64,000 nucleotides of DNA. It comes from a bacterium (GTDB lineage Bacteria; Eisenbacteria; RBG-16-71-46; CAIMUX01). The stretch is from contig JAUIHP010000016.1 in assembly GCA_030431975.1 (NCBI GenBank), forward strand, positions 1 through 64,000, read 5' to 3'. Made by a program: the position numbers and the translations under genes. The notes beneath the pieces were generated by a model. That model did not search any database. It had not been told where the DNA came from and saw nothing but the letters and a program-made list of their open reading frames with translations. The stretch's first letter is position 1. Every line of letters begins with the position of its first letter. Shown here piece by piece: positions 17,571 to 24,722 of this stretch.

Positions 17571-18188
17571 ATGGAACCGACCGTTTTCTTGGTCGACGAG
17601 GAACCGTACGTTCGCCAATCCGCTGCGCGACTCCTTCGGGGACTGGGCCGTCGCGTTGAGAGTTTCTCGGACCCAATCGACTTTCTGCGGTGCGTCAATC
17701 CATCCTGGAATGGCGTCATCGTGTTGGCGCTCGAACAATCGCCTCTTTCCAGCACTGAGTTGTTCGAAGAACTCCGCCGCCGCAAAATCGAAGTTCCTGT
17801 GGTGATTCTCTCGGACAAGATCGATGTCGCTGGAGCCGTCGGAGCCATGAAGCGCGGCGTTTTCGACGTCCTCCTCAAGTCCGGTCCCGAGGTCGCGTTC
17901 TTCGAGGCGATTAGTTCGGCGATGCGGGTCGGCGTCGAGATGCAAAGCGTTCGTGAGCAAACCTCGGTGATTCTCAGTCGGATCCGGCAACTGACGAACC
18001 GGGAGCGCCAGGTTCTCGATCTGGTGCTCGACGGACAAAGCAGTCGCCGAATCGGAACTCACCTCGGAATCGAGGAGAAGACCGTGGAGAATCACCGGTC
18101 CCGCCTGATGCGCAAGATCGGCGTGCAGAACGTCGTTCAACTGACGCGCGAAGTCGTGGTTTCGGGTTACGATCCCTCTTCCGAGTAA
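17571..18188 (+). CDS. FixJ/LuxR-type regulator with receiver lacking the phospho-Asp
   Basis: This 205-aa protein has an N-terminal receiver-like domain (VFLVDEEPYVRQSAARLL) and a C-terminal LuxR helix-turn-helix (LTNRERQVLDLVLDG, IGTHLGIEEKTVENHRSRLMRKIG). In the receiver, the strand that normally ends in the phospho-accepting Asp reads VIVLALEQSPLSS; alanine stands at the Asp position when aligned to FixJ-type proteins. The lysine near VLLKSG is kept. It is therefore probably an atypical, phosphorylation-independent response regulator. Start ATG 17571 has AGGGGA upstream. The stretch 17349-17570 is AT-richer than its surroundings and probably carries its promoter. Confidence 0.85.
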   Translation: MEPTVFLVDEEPYVRQSAARLLRGLGRRVESFSDPIDFLRCVNPSWNGVIVLALEQSPLSSTELFEELRRRKIEVPVVILSDKIDVAGAVGAMKRGVFDVLLKSGPEVAFFEAISSAMRVGVEMQSVREQTSVILSRIRQLTNRERQVLDLVLDGQSSRRIGTHLGIEEKTVENHRSRLMRKIGVQNVVQLTREVVVSGYDPSSE

Positions 18189-18226
18189 TCGTCGGTTCTT
18201 CGACGTTGAGTTCGCCTCGCGAGGCG

Positions 18227-18748
18227 ATGGAGAGGAGAAGCCCGTTGGATCCCCAAGCTGCGTTCCGGTCACAATTTCAAGCGGCTATCCGAACGCTTCG
18301 CAAAGCGATCGAAACTTGTCCCGACGACCTCTGGACGGACGACTCATTCGGCAACACCTACTGGCGTGTTGCCTACCACGCACTCCACTACACGCACCTC
18401 TACCTGAGCCCGTCGGAAGCGCAGTTCAGTTCGTGGCCCAAGGCGCGGGAGCACGTCTACTATTTGGGGGATCGTCTGCACTGGCCACCCCATGACGAGA
18501 TCGTGGTCGGAGAGCCATACTCCAAAGCCGATCTCATCGAGTACGCGGATCGGATCGAAGCGGAGTTGCCGTCTCTGCTCGACGCGACGTCTCTCGAATC
18601 GGAATCCGGCTTCGAGTGGATCCCGTTCGGTCGCTTCGAGCTTCACCTCTACAACCTTCGTCACGCGCAGCATCATGCGGGCCAGCTCATCGAGCGTCTC
18701 AGAACCTCTGCCGACACAGGCGTCGGTTGGATCGGGCACGGCGACTGA
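18227..18748 (+). CDS. DinB-fold putative metalloenzyme
   Basis: This protein of about 173 aa has the DinB four-helix bundle pattern: TYWRVAYHALHYTHLYL with the first histidine ligands and YNLRHAQHHAGQLIERL at the end, with the HxxxH-type pair. DinB-fold proteins bind a divalent metal and often act as thiol transferases or remain unassigned. ATG 18227 is used; TTG 18244 has a better spaced GGAGAGGAG and is an alternative. It follows the LuxR-type gene by about 40 nt and precedes the HerA-like ATPase by less than 100 nt, so all three could be co-transcribed. Confidence 0.7.
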   Translation: MERRSPLDPQAAFRSQFQAAIRTLRKAIETCPDDLWTDDSFGNTYWRVAYHALHYTHLYLSPSEAQFSSWPKAREHVYYLGDRLHWPPHDEIVVGEPYSKADLIEYADRIEAELPSLLDATSLESESGFEWIPFGRFELHLYNLRHAQHHAGQLIERLRTSADTGVGWIGHGD

Positions 18749-18838
18749 GATCGCCGCCGCCGGTGAAGACATGAAGCGACCCATCGTGTACGTTTCCCCC
18801 TTCAAAAGGTGACGAAACGAAGCGAGGGAGATGTTCGG

Positions 18839-21361
18839 ATGCAGGCTTACGAGAAACTCGGCGCATTCTATCTGGGCAAGCGCGTTGAGGCCGAAAGCGG
18901 CAACCTCACCGATGAGTTGCTGCTCTACGATTCCAAGGATCTGACGACCCACGCCCTTTGCGTCGGGATGACTGGAAGCGGCAAGACCGGTCTTTGCGTC
19001 GGACTTCTGGAAGAAGCCGCCATCGATGGTGTTCCCGCGATCGTCATTGATCCCAAGGGAGACCTCGGCAACCTCCTGCTTACGTTTCCGGACTTCAAAC
19101 CGTCGAGCTACGAGCCCTGGATTGATCCGTCGGAAGCGACACGCAAGGGCCTGAGCCCGTCCGATCTCGCCAAGAAGACCGCAGATCTATGGAAGAACGG
19201 ACTGGCGGACTGGGATCAGGACGGTGACCGCATTCGTCGACTCCGCGAGGCGGCGGACTTCAATATCTTCACTCCGGGTAGCCGGGCCGGAGTGCCTCTG
19301 AAAGTGCTCCGATCGTTTCAAGCGCCGCCCGCTGCGCTTCTGAATGACGAAGACGCCTTTCGGGAGCGGATCGCGGGAACGGTGTCGGGGCTTCTTGGAC
19401 TATTGGGCATTGATGCCGATCCGATCCAGAGCCGCGAGCACATCCTCATCTCGAATCTGCTCGACCGTGCCTGGCGGGAAGGGCGGACTCTCGACCTCGC
19501 CGGACTGATTCGCGAGATCCAGAGTCCTCCGTTTCAACGCGTGGGTGTCCTGGACCTCGACGCCATCTTCCCGCCCAAGGATCGTTTCCAGTTGTCGATG
19601 CGGCTGAACAATCTGTTGGCCTCTCCGGGCTTCTCCGTTTGGATGGAGGGAGCTCCGCTGGACATCCCGTCGCTGCTCTACTCGCCGGACGGTCGGCCGC
19701 GGATCTCCATCGTCTCCATCGCGCACCTTTCCGACGAGGAGAGGATGTTCGTCGTCACCCTGCTGCTGAACGAACTCAACGCGTGGATGCGTACGCAACC
19801 GGGAACGTCCAGCCTGCGGGCGCTGCTCTACATGGACGAGATCTTCGGCTACTTCCCGCCGAGCAAGAATCCTCCGTCAAAGACGCCGATGCTGACTCTG
19901 CTCAAGCAGGCGCGCGCCTTCGGCGTGGGTGTTGTGCTTTCGACGCAGAACCCTGTCGACCTCGACTACAAGGGGCTTTCCAACTGCGGTACGTGGTTTC
20001 TGGGACGTCTTCAAACCGAGCGTGACAAGCTGCGCATCCTCGACGGACTGGAGGGCGCTTCGGCTGCGAACGGTCAAACCTTCGATCGATCGACGATGGA
20101 CACGCTTCTTGCAGGGCTGGGGAAGCGGGTCTTCCTCATGAACAACGTCCATGAAGGAGCCCCGATCCTATTCCACACACGCTGGGTTCTGTCGTATCTG
20201 CGTGGGCCGATGACACGCCAGCAGATCACAGAGGTCATGGAGCCGAAGCGGGACGCGTTGTTGCCTCGACCGGCGGGCGGAGCAGCGACGCCCAGCGCGA
20301 CTCAGCTGGCCGCAGCGGTGGCGCCGAACTCCGTCGGTTCTGGAGGTTCGGTCGGCACGGTCGGCTCGGGCGCTCCGGCCCCGCCTACAGCGGCAGCCCA
20401 AAGTTCCGCTCCGCGCCCGATCGTTCCCGACGGAATCGACGAGTCCTTCATTCCCTGGTTCGGCGGGTCCGGCGACGACATCGTTTACCGTCCGCATCTG
20501 CTCGGTCGAGTCAAACTTCACCACGTGAAGTCATCGCTCAACCTGGATGAGTGGTCCGACCAGTTTCTGCTGGCTGCCTTGGACGAAAAGAATATCGATG
20601 ATCCCTGGCCGAAGGCGGAACGGGTTGCACTCGATATCGAGCTGGAATCGGAACCCGCGGAACGAACCCGCTTCGTCCCCTTGCCCGTGGAGGCGGAGCG
20701 GTCCCGCTCTTACAAGTCGTGGGCCAAGGAACTCAAGAACCGGGTCTACCAGACGGAGGCGTTGACGCTCTTTCGCTCGAAGGCGCTCAAGGAGGTTTCG
20801 AAACCCGGAGAGAGCGAAGGGGAGTTCCGTGGCCGACTTGCGCATGCGGCGCACGAACAACGGGACCTGGAGATCGAGAAGCTCCGCCAGAAGTACGAGA
20901 AGAAGCTGACGTCCGTCCAGGACAAGATCCAGAAGGCCGAGCTGCGCGTGGACAAGGAAGAGGACCAGCTGAAGCAGCAGAAGTTTCAGACGGTCGTTTC
21001 CGTCGGCGCAACGGTGTTGGGTGCGCTCTTCGGTCGCAAGCTCACCAGTCGGGGCAACATTGGACGGGCTGCAACCGCAGCGCGAGGTGCCGGGCGCGTT
21101 TCCCGTGAGCAGGGGGACATCGAAAGGGCTCAGGAAAAGCTGGAAGACTTGCACGAAAAGCTTACGGCGCTGGAAGCTGAGTTCGAAGCGGACGCGGAAG
21201 CGTTACGAGAGAAGTTCGATGCAGAGACGATCGAACTGGAGACGGTGGCCGTGCCGCCCCGAAAGTCAGACATCGACGTAGATGTCGTTCTCGTCTGGAC
21301 TCCGTGGCAAACGAAAGCGGGCTCGAAACCCGAACCCGCTTTCCTACTCGATACTGTCTAG
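18839..21361 (+). CDS. HerA/FtsK-superfamily ATPase with C-terminal coiled coil and Gly-rich hairpin
   Basis: This 840-aa protein has a HerA/VirB4-like AAA-type ATPase at its front: Walker A VGMTGSGKTGL near residue 45, IVIDPKGDLGNLLL, and Walker B LLYMDEIFGYFPP near 340, then LLKQARAFGVGVVLSTQNP. Residues about 470-540 are a low-complexity Ala/Gly/Pro/Ser linker. The end is a long coiled coil (LEIEKLRQKYEKKLTSVQDKI... and EKLEDLHEKLTALEAEFEADA) split by VSVGATVLGALFGRKL, a glycine-zipper-like stretch. No nurA lies nearby, so a HerA-NurA end-resection pair is not supported. Proteins of this layout are widespread but unassigned. Start ATG 18839 has GGGAG upstream. Confidence 0.75.
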   Translation: MQAYEKLGAFYLGKRVEAESGNLTDELLLYDSKDLTTHALCVGMTGSGKTGLCVGLLEEAAIDGVPAIVIDPKGDLGNLLLTFPDFKPSSYEPWIDPSEATRKGLSPSDLAKKTADLWKNGLADWDQDGDRIRRLREAADFNIFTPGSRAGVPLKVLRSFQAPPAALLNDEDAFRERIAGTVSGLLGLLGIDADPIQSREHILISNLLDRAWREGRTLDLAGLIREIQSPPFQRVGVLDLDAIFPPKDRFQLSMRLNNLLASPGFSVWMEGAPLDIPSLLYSPDGRPRISIVSIAHLSDEERMFVVTLLLNELNAWMRTQPGTSSLRALLYMDEIFGYFPPSKNPPSKTPMLTLLKQARAFGVGVVLSTQNPVDLDYKGLSNCGTWFLGRLQTERDKLRILDGLEGASAANGQTFDRSTMDTLLAGLGKRVFLMNNVHEGAPILFHTRWVLSYLRGPMTRQQITEVMEPKRDALLPRPAGGAATPSATQLAAAVAPNSVGSGGSVGTVGSGAPAPPTAAAQSSAPRPIVPDGIDESFIPWFGGSGDDIVYRPHLLGRVKLHHVKSSLNLDEWSDQFLLAALDEKNIDDPWPKAERVALDIELESEPAERTRFVPLPVEAERSRSYKSWAKELKNRVYQTEALTLFRSKALKEVSKPGESEGEFRGRLAHAAHEQRDLEIEKLRQKYEKKLTSVQDKIQKAELRVDKEEDQLKQQKFQTVVSVGATVLGALFGRKLTSRGNIGRAATAARGAGRVSREQGDIERAQEKLEDLHEKLTALEAEFEADAEALREKFDAETIELETVAVPPRKSDIDVDVVLVWTPWQTKAGSKPEPAFLLDTV
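21313..21343. terminator. Hairpin between convergent genes
   Basis: Arms gaaagcggg (21313-21321) and cccgctttc (21335-21343) pair perfectly over 9 bp. It lies in the last codons of the HerA-like gene and 38 nt past the stop of the selenothioredoxin gene on the other strand, where it is followed by GTTTGCC. It may end transcription from the minus strand, or from both sides. Confidence 0.55.
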
Positions 21362-21380
21362 TGGACGACTCTACGATTCA

Positions 21381-21788
21381 CTAGATGTTGTTGAGCCTCT
21401 GCAGGACGTCCCGCGAGTCCTGGCTTACGATCTTGCCGTCCTTGTAGAGCCACAGCGTCGGCAGTCTCTGGATGTTGTACTGCTGCGCGACGGCCGAATT
21501 CCAGTTCTTGATGTCGACCTTGCGGAGCGGGATTTGCGTTTCGTTGATCTTCGCCTCCAACTGAGGCTTGAGTTGGCGACAGCCGCCTCACCAATCCGCC
21601 GTGAACTCGACCACGACCAGCCCCGACTTCGGGACCTTGGCGTCGATGTCCACGGACTCACCATGTGAGATGTAGCTGATCAATTCGTTCGACTCGGTTC
21701 CGCTCTCCTTGCCCCCACCGCTGCCGGAACACGCTGCTCCGAATACGATGACGAAGGAGAGCATGCTCAGAAAGAGTAGCCTGCCCAT
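21381..21788 (-). CDS. Selenocysteine-containing thioredoxin-like lipoprotein (UGA at catalytic site)
   Basis: Read through the TGA at 21588-21590, this is one 135-aa frame ending in TAG. It has a lipoprotein signal (FVIVFGAAC), a short Gly/Ser-rich linker, and a complete thioredoxin domain: VVVEFTADW, then U67-G-G-C70, RQLKPQLEA, VDIKNWNSAVAQQYNIQRLPTLWLYKDGKI. The UGA stands exactly where the first active-site cysteine of W-C-G-x-C belongs, and the cis-proline in LPTLW is present. The frame stays open and family-like on both sides of the UGA, so it is not a decayed end. SD AAAGGAG precedes ATG. It should act as a membrane-anchored selenothiol reductant outside the cytoplasm. A gene caller would stop at 66 aa. 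Confidence 0.87.
21553..21567 (-). promoter_or_regulatory. Candidate SECIS hairpin in the selenothioredoxin gene
   Basis: Stem GCCTC/GAGGC (5 bp) with loop AGTTG lies 20 nt past the UGA, inside the coding sequence. G is the second base of the loop, as expected in bacterial SECIS models. The nearby SelW-like gene has almost the same hairpin. An overlapping alternative stem (CCAACT/AGTTGG, 21557-21576) starts 11 nt after the UGA and would exclude it. Confidence 0.6.
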
Positions 21789-21910
21789 TGGTCTCCTTTA
21801 TGGGAACCCGTCGTCGAGTCCCGCCCCGTGTGTCGAGTCACCTTCCAGCTTCTATAGAATGTTCGGCACGGGGCCGTGACCCATTCAGTAGATGCTGGAG
21901 ACGCTTGGCT

Positions 21911-22138
21911 TCAGCCCTTGAGGGCCGTGAGTTTCTCGAGGATCTCGGAATCTTCCGGGAATCGGCCGACGTCGCCTTTGCTGAAGATCATCTCGCCGTC
22001 GACTTCGACGTCGAAGATGCCTCCGCCGCCTCGGACCAACTCGATTTCAGCGTCGTGCTCTTTTCGAATGGCGGCCTCCAAACTGGAGGCGCGGGGGAGG
22101 TAGTTTCAAACCCCGCAGTACTCGATTCGGATTTTCAT
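21911..22138 (-). CDS. SelW/Rdx-family selenoprotein (C-G-V-U)
   Basis: This 75-aa frame runs from ATG 22136-22138 (SD AAGGAG, 5 nt spacing) through TGA 22106-22108 to a second TGA at 21911-21913. With Sec at residue 11 it reads MKIRIEYC8-G-V-U11-NYLPRASSLEAAI, then IELVRGGGGIFDVEVDG and IFSKGDVGRFPEDSEI. This is the SelW/Rdx pattern: a thioredoxin-like fold with CxxU after the first strand, a G-x-F-E/D-V strand pair and the SK...GRFP motif. Rdx proteins are cytosolic thiol redox proteins of unclear partner. It lies 122 nt upstream of the selenothioredoxin gene on the same strand. Without recoding only 10 residues would be made. Confidence 0.88.
22074..22090 (-). promoter_or_regulatory. Candidate SECIS hairpin in the SelW-like gene
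   Basis: Stem GCCTCC/GGAGGC (6 bp, perfect) with loop AGTTT lies 15 nt past the UGA. The second loop base is G. Stem and loop nearly match the hairpin of the neighbouring selenothioredoxin gene. Confidence 0.65.
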
Positions 22139-22391
22139 CAGAACTCCTTCGTGAGGGTGGACGGTGTGGGGCAACGCCCCCAGGACCGGGAACGAACTGC
22201 CGAACCTTCACCAGTTTCGATGTAGGCAGGAAGGCTGGGGTTTCCCGTCAGGGTCGGTCAAGGGCGGAATCTACATATGGATCGGCGAGCGAAGCGCCGA
22301 TAACGCGAGAAGCGGGGAGGCCTCGGATCTTGCCTCCGTCGCGAGAGACAACTCCGTAACGTTTTTCCGAACAGCATCTTGTGAGAGTGCC

Positions 22392-22874
22392 ATGACAGAG
22401 CCGGCCCGGAAGATCGCGTCCCCGAACCCGATTCCCACACCGCCTGAAGCCCCGGAGCCGAGTTCGCTTCACGTCAGCCGGCTCCTGTGGATCCTGCTCG
22501 CGGCATCCGCTGCGTTTCTCGTGGCCGTGCAGTTCTACGTCCGGTCCCGGGAAGGCGCGGCGCCTCCGGCCTCGGAAGCTGTCGCTGACCTCCCCGTTTT
22601 GGGGGCGGGCTCGCCGGCCGCTCCGGTGTTTGCAGAGTCACTGGTCTTGGAATGGGATGCGGTTCCGGGAGCGACCCAGTTCCACCTGCGGATCCATCTG
22701 GCCGACGGAACTCCCGTCGTCGATCCGGTCCTGGTCTGGAATCACTCCTGGACGCCATCGACGCAGATTCTTCCGGGCCTCGAGACAGGCATGTACGTGT
22801 GGTCGGTCGAGGCACTGGATTCCGCCGGAACCGTGCTGGCCAAGTCACAGCCGCAGAACTTCCGGATCCAGTAA
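22392..22874 (+). CDS. Single-pass membrane protein with fibronectin-III-like outer domain
   Basis: This 160-aa protein has a proline-rich cytoplasmic start, one membrane helix (LLWILLAASAAFLVAVQFYV, about residues 35-54), and an outer beta domain with LEWDAVPGATQFHLRIHL and TGMYVWSVEALDSAG, which is a typical fibronectin-III-like strand pattern. No catalytic motif is seen. It reads away from the SelW-like gene (253 nt between the starts) and runs into the end of the outer-membrane barrel gene, leaving 5 nt between the stops. A similar outer domain ends the protein at 52522-53532. Function unknown. Confidence 0.65.
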   Translation: MTEPARKIASPNPIPTPPEAPEPSSLHVSRLLWILLAASAAFLVAVQFYVRSREGAAPPASEAVADLPVLGAGSPAAPVFAESLVLEWDAVPGATQFHLRIHLADGTPVVDPVLVWNHSWTPSTQILPGLETGMYVWSVEALDSAGTVLAKSQPQNFRIQ

Positions 22875-22879
22875 GAGCC

Positions 22880-23656
22880 CTAGAAGTCGTAGGTGAGTCG
22901 GATCCCGTACGAGGCGTCGAGGTCGGCGAAGTTGGCTTTGTACTGATCCTCGTCGACGGTCTGGGTCACCGACATCTGCACGCGACGCGGAACATAGAAC
23001 AACTCGATCGCGGACAGCGGAGTCCCGGTCGGGATCGCGACCCCGAGTTCGAGAGATCCGTAGATGCCCGTCCCCTCGGCATCGGCGACGCGGTCGCCGC
23101 AGTAGGTCGTCCCCACGCAGTAGTCCGGAATAGCGCCGGTCCAGGCGCGGTTGAAGTCTCCGGTGAAGGAAACCCGCTCGATGCCGGGCCCGATGAAAAC
23201 CCCGATCCGTTCGTGCAGTCGCGCCAGCACCGTGGCGTTCAGCGAGACGCTGGTGTACTCGAAGGATTCCACGAGCTTCCAGGAATACGGGGGAGTCTGG
23301 GAGGAGGTATTCGTGAAGTCGACCCTCACGTCCTCCATGGAGCCCTGACCGTAGCCGAGGCGTAACCGGGTCTCCCAGCGCGGCTCTCCTCCGACCCGTC
23401 CGGCCGTGGACGACGAAAGCCGGGCGCCGACCCCGGCGTGCCAGCTGCCCTTCCAGTCTTTGACTTCGATCGGGAGGAGCAGTTCATCCGTGTCGGATCG
23501 TACGTTCTGAACAGAGGATCCGCTGCCGAAGAGCGAGAAGCCGACCTCGGCCGAGGCGGAATCGCTAGTAATGAAAAGTCCGGAGACGGCGGCGGCAACG
23601 CCCAGACCCGAGAAAAGAAGGGATCGGACGGAAGTCGGACGGGCCTGTGAAACCAA
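22880..23656 (-). CDS. Outer-membrane beta-barrel protein
   Basis: This 258-aa protein has a signal peptide (residues about 10-36, ending SASA) and then alternating strands with many aromatic residues: HAGVGARLSSS, TRLRLGYGQGS, VSLNATVLARLHERIGVFIGPG, and SYGIRLTYDF at the very end. The final phenylalanine is the usual outer-membrane insertion signal. YCVGTTYC in one loop could form a disulfide. It is probably a small porin-like or structural barrel; no closer family is recognised. Confidence 0.7.
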   Translation of the reverse strand: MVSQARPTSVRSLLFSGLGVAAAVSGLFITSDSASAEVGFSLFGSGSSVQNVRSDTDELLLPIEVKDWKGSWHAGVGARLSSSTAGRVGGEPRWETRLRLGYGQGSMEDVRVDFTNTSSQTPPYSWKLVESFEYTSVSLNATVLARLHERIGVFIGPGIERVSFTGDFNRAWTGAIPDYCVGTTYCGDRVADAEGTGIYGSLELGVAIPTGTPLSAIELFYVPRRVQMSVTQTVDEDQYKANFADLDASYGIRLTYDF

Positions 23657-24045
23657 GACGAGGGTCTCCTCGGAAAGGATCGAATGGGGCGGGAGCCTAC
23701 CCAGCTCCGGTAATTATCGATATCTGCGCGAGCTGAAGGAGCCCGCCGCAGACCGTCTGCCGATCGTACCCTTCCACGGCGCTTTCGTTCCACCCGCGGT
23801 TGCGGGGCGGCGCGAGACCCGGGCCAATCCGCCCGATGGGCCAGGTGAGGCCCTGGTGTGCCAATTCGTTGGGGCGACGTCCATTCGAAGGGGCCTGCCG
23901 CCCGGGGCGCCTTGGACGATGGGTCCAGGCCCCAATCAGAAAAACCTCCGAAATGACGCAACTCGCTGGCCCACATCATCGATACGTGCAACGGCACGAA
24001 GCTGGCAACACAGAACCCCGTGGCTGCCCCAAAAGGAGACGAACG
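23657..24045. other. Divergent intergenic region
   Basis: These 389 nt lie between the starts of two diverging envelope genes. I see no coding frame with family signals and no RNA gene. Several short GC-rich inverted repeats occur (for example around ggcccgatgggcc, 23828-23840), but none is clear enough to name. Promoters for both genes are expected here. Confidence 0.5.
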
Positions 24046-24504
24046 ATGATGACGCGCGCCGAAACCAATCGATCTGCCCTCCTCGTCCTCGTGGGCTCAC
24101 TCCTGTTCTTCGTGCTTTTCCTCCTGGCCGCAGCCGGGAAGTCTGAAGCAGCAGAGTCTTACGGTTCTAAGGAGGTCACGACCCGGACCATCCGTGGGGA
24201 CCACGGCGGGTGGCTTCGCAGCGGTCCGTTCACCCTTGTTTTTCGCGCCGGCGCACTTTCCGGGGATGTCGATGTCACTCTGGAGCACGGTCCGGCCGGT
24301 CGTCGCTGCACCATCTCTCCGTCGGACCTGATCGTGGACGGCGCCGTCCTTCGGATCGAGTCGAAGGACACCGCCGGGCAGGTGTACTTTCGCCCCGTCG
24401 GCAGTCCCAACTGGATGAGGGCGGAAGTGAAAGTCTTCCCCAAGCGTGGTTACGTCGAGGTTCCGGTTCGTCGCTTCGGAGAGTTTGAAGTCCGTCCTCA
24501 CTAA
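24046..24504 (+). CDS. Secreted small beta-rich protein
   Basis: This 152-aa protein has an N-terminal membrane or signal segment (LLVLVGSLLFFVLFLLAAAG, about residues 12-31) followed by a beta-rich part: FTLVFRAGALSGDVDVTLEH, CTISPSDLIVDGAVLRIES and KVFPKRGYVEVPVRRFGEF. The pattern of strands is similar to ZU5-like or bacterial surface beta domains, but I do not recognise a family. The start is the ATG at 24046, with AAGGAGAC upstream. Confidence 0.6.
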   Translation: MMTRAETNRSALLVLVGSLLFFVLFLLAAAGKSEAAESYGSKEVTTRTIRGDHGGWLRSGPFTLVFRAGALSGDVDVTLEHGPAGRRCTISPSDLIVDGAVLRIESKDTAGQVYFRPVGSPNWMRAEVKVFPKRGYVEVPVRRFGEFEVRPH

Positions 24505-24722
24505 CTCGTTCCGTTCTCACCGGCACGGGGTGGGGATGCGAGGCCACGGTGGTACTTCCGACCTCGCCAAGCAATGAGCCTTGGTTCCTGCAAGGAAGCG
24601 GCCCCTCGCTCCGCCACAAACGAGCCGCGACGCCGGTCGCCTTGGCGTGACGCTGCTTCGTTCCCCGTGTACGATCCACCCTGGAAAACGCCCTCCTCAC
24701 CCTCTTTCTGGAGCACCAGTAC

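Noticed and set aside
18839-21361. HerA of a HerA-NurA or Sir2-HerA defence pair
   Set aside because: No NurA, Sir2 or DUF4297-like gene is adjacent; neighbours are a DinB-fold gene and selenoprotein genes.
21588-21590. In-frame TGA read as a nonsense mutation making a thioredoxin pseudogene
   Set aside because: Three unrelated genes have TGA and never TAA or TAG at exactly a redox cysteine, with intact frames and hairpins after each. Random decay would not give this pattern.
22278-22300. Hairpin atcggcg/cgccgat upstream of 22392 as a riboswitch or terminator
   Set aside because: Only a 7-bp stem without a T-run or further conserved structure; not enough to call.
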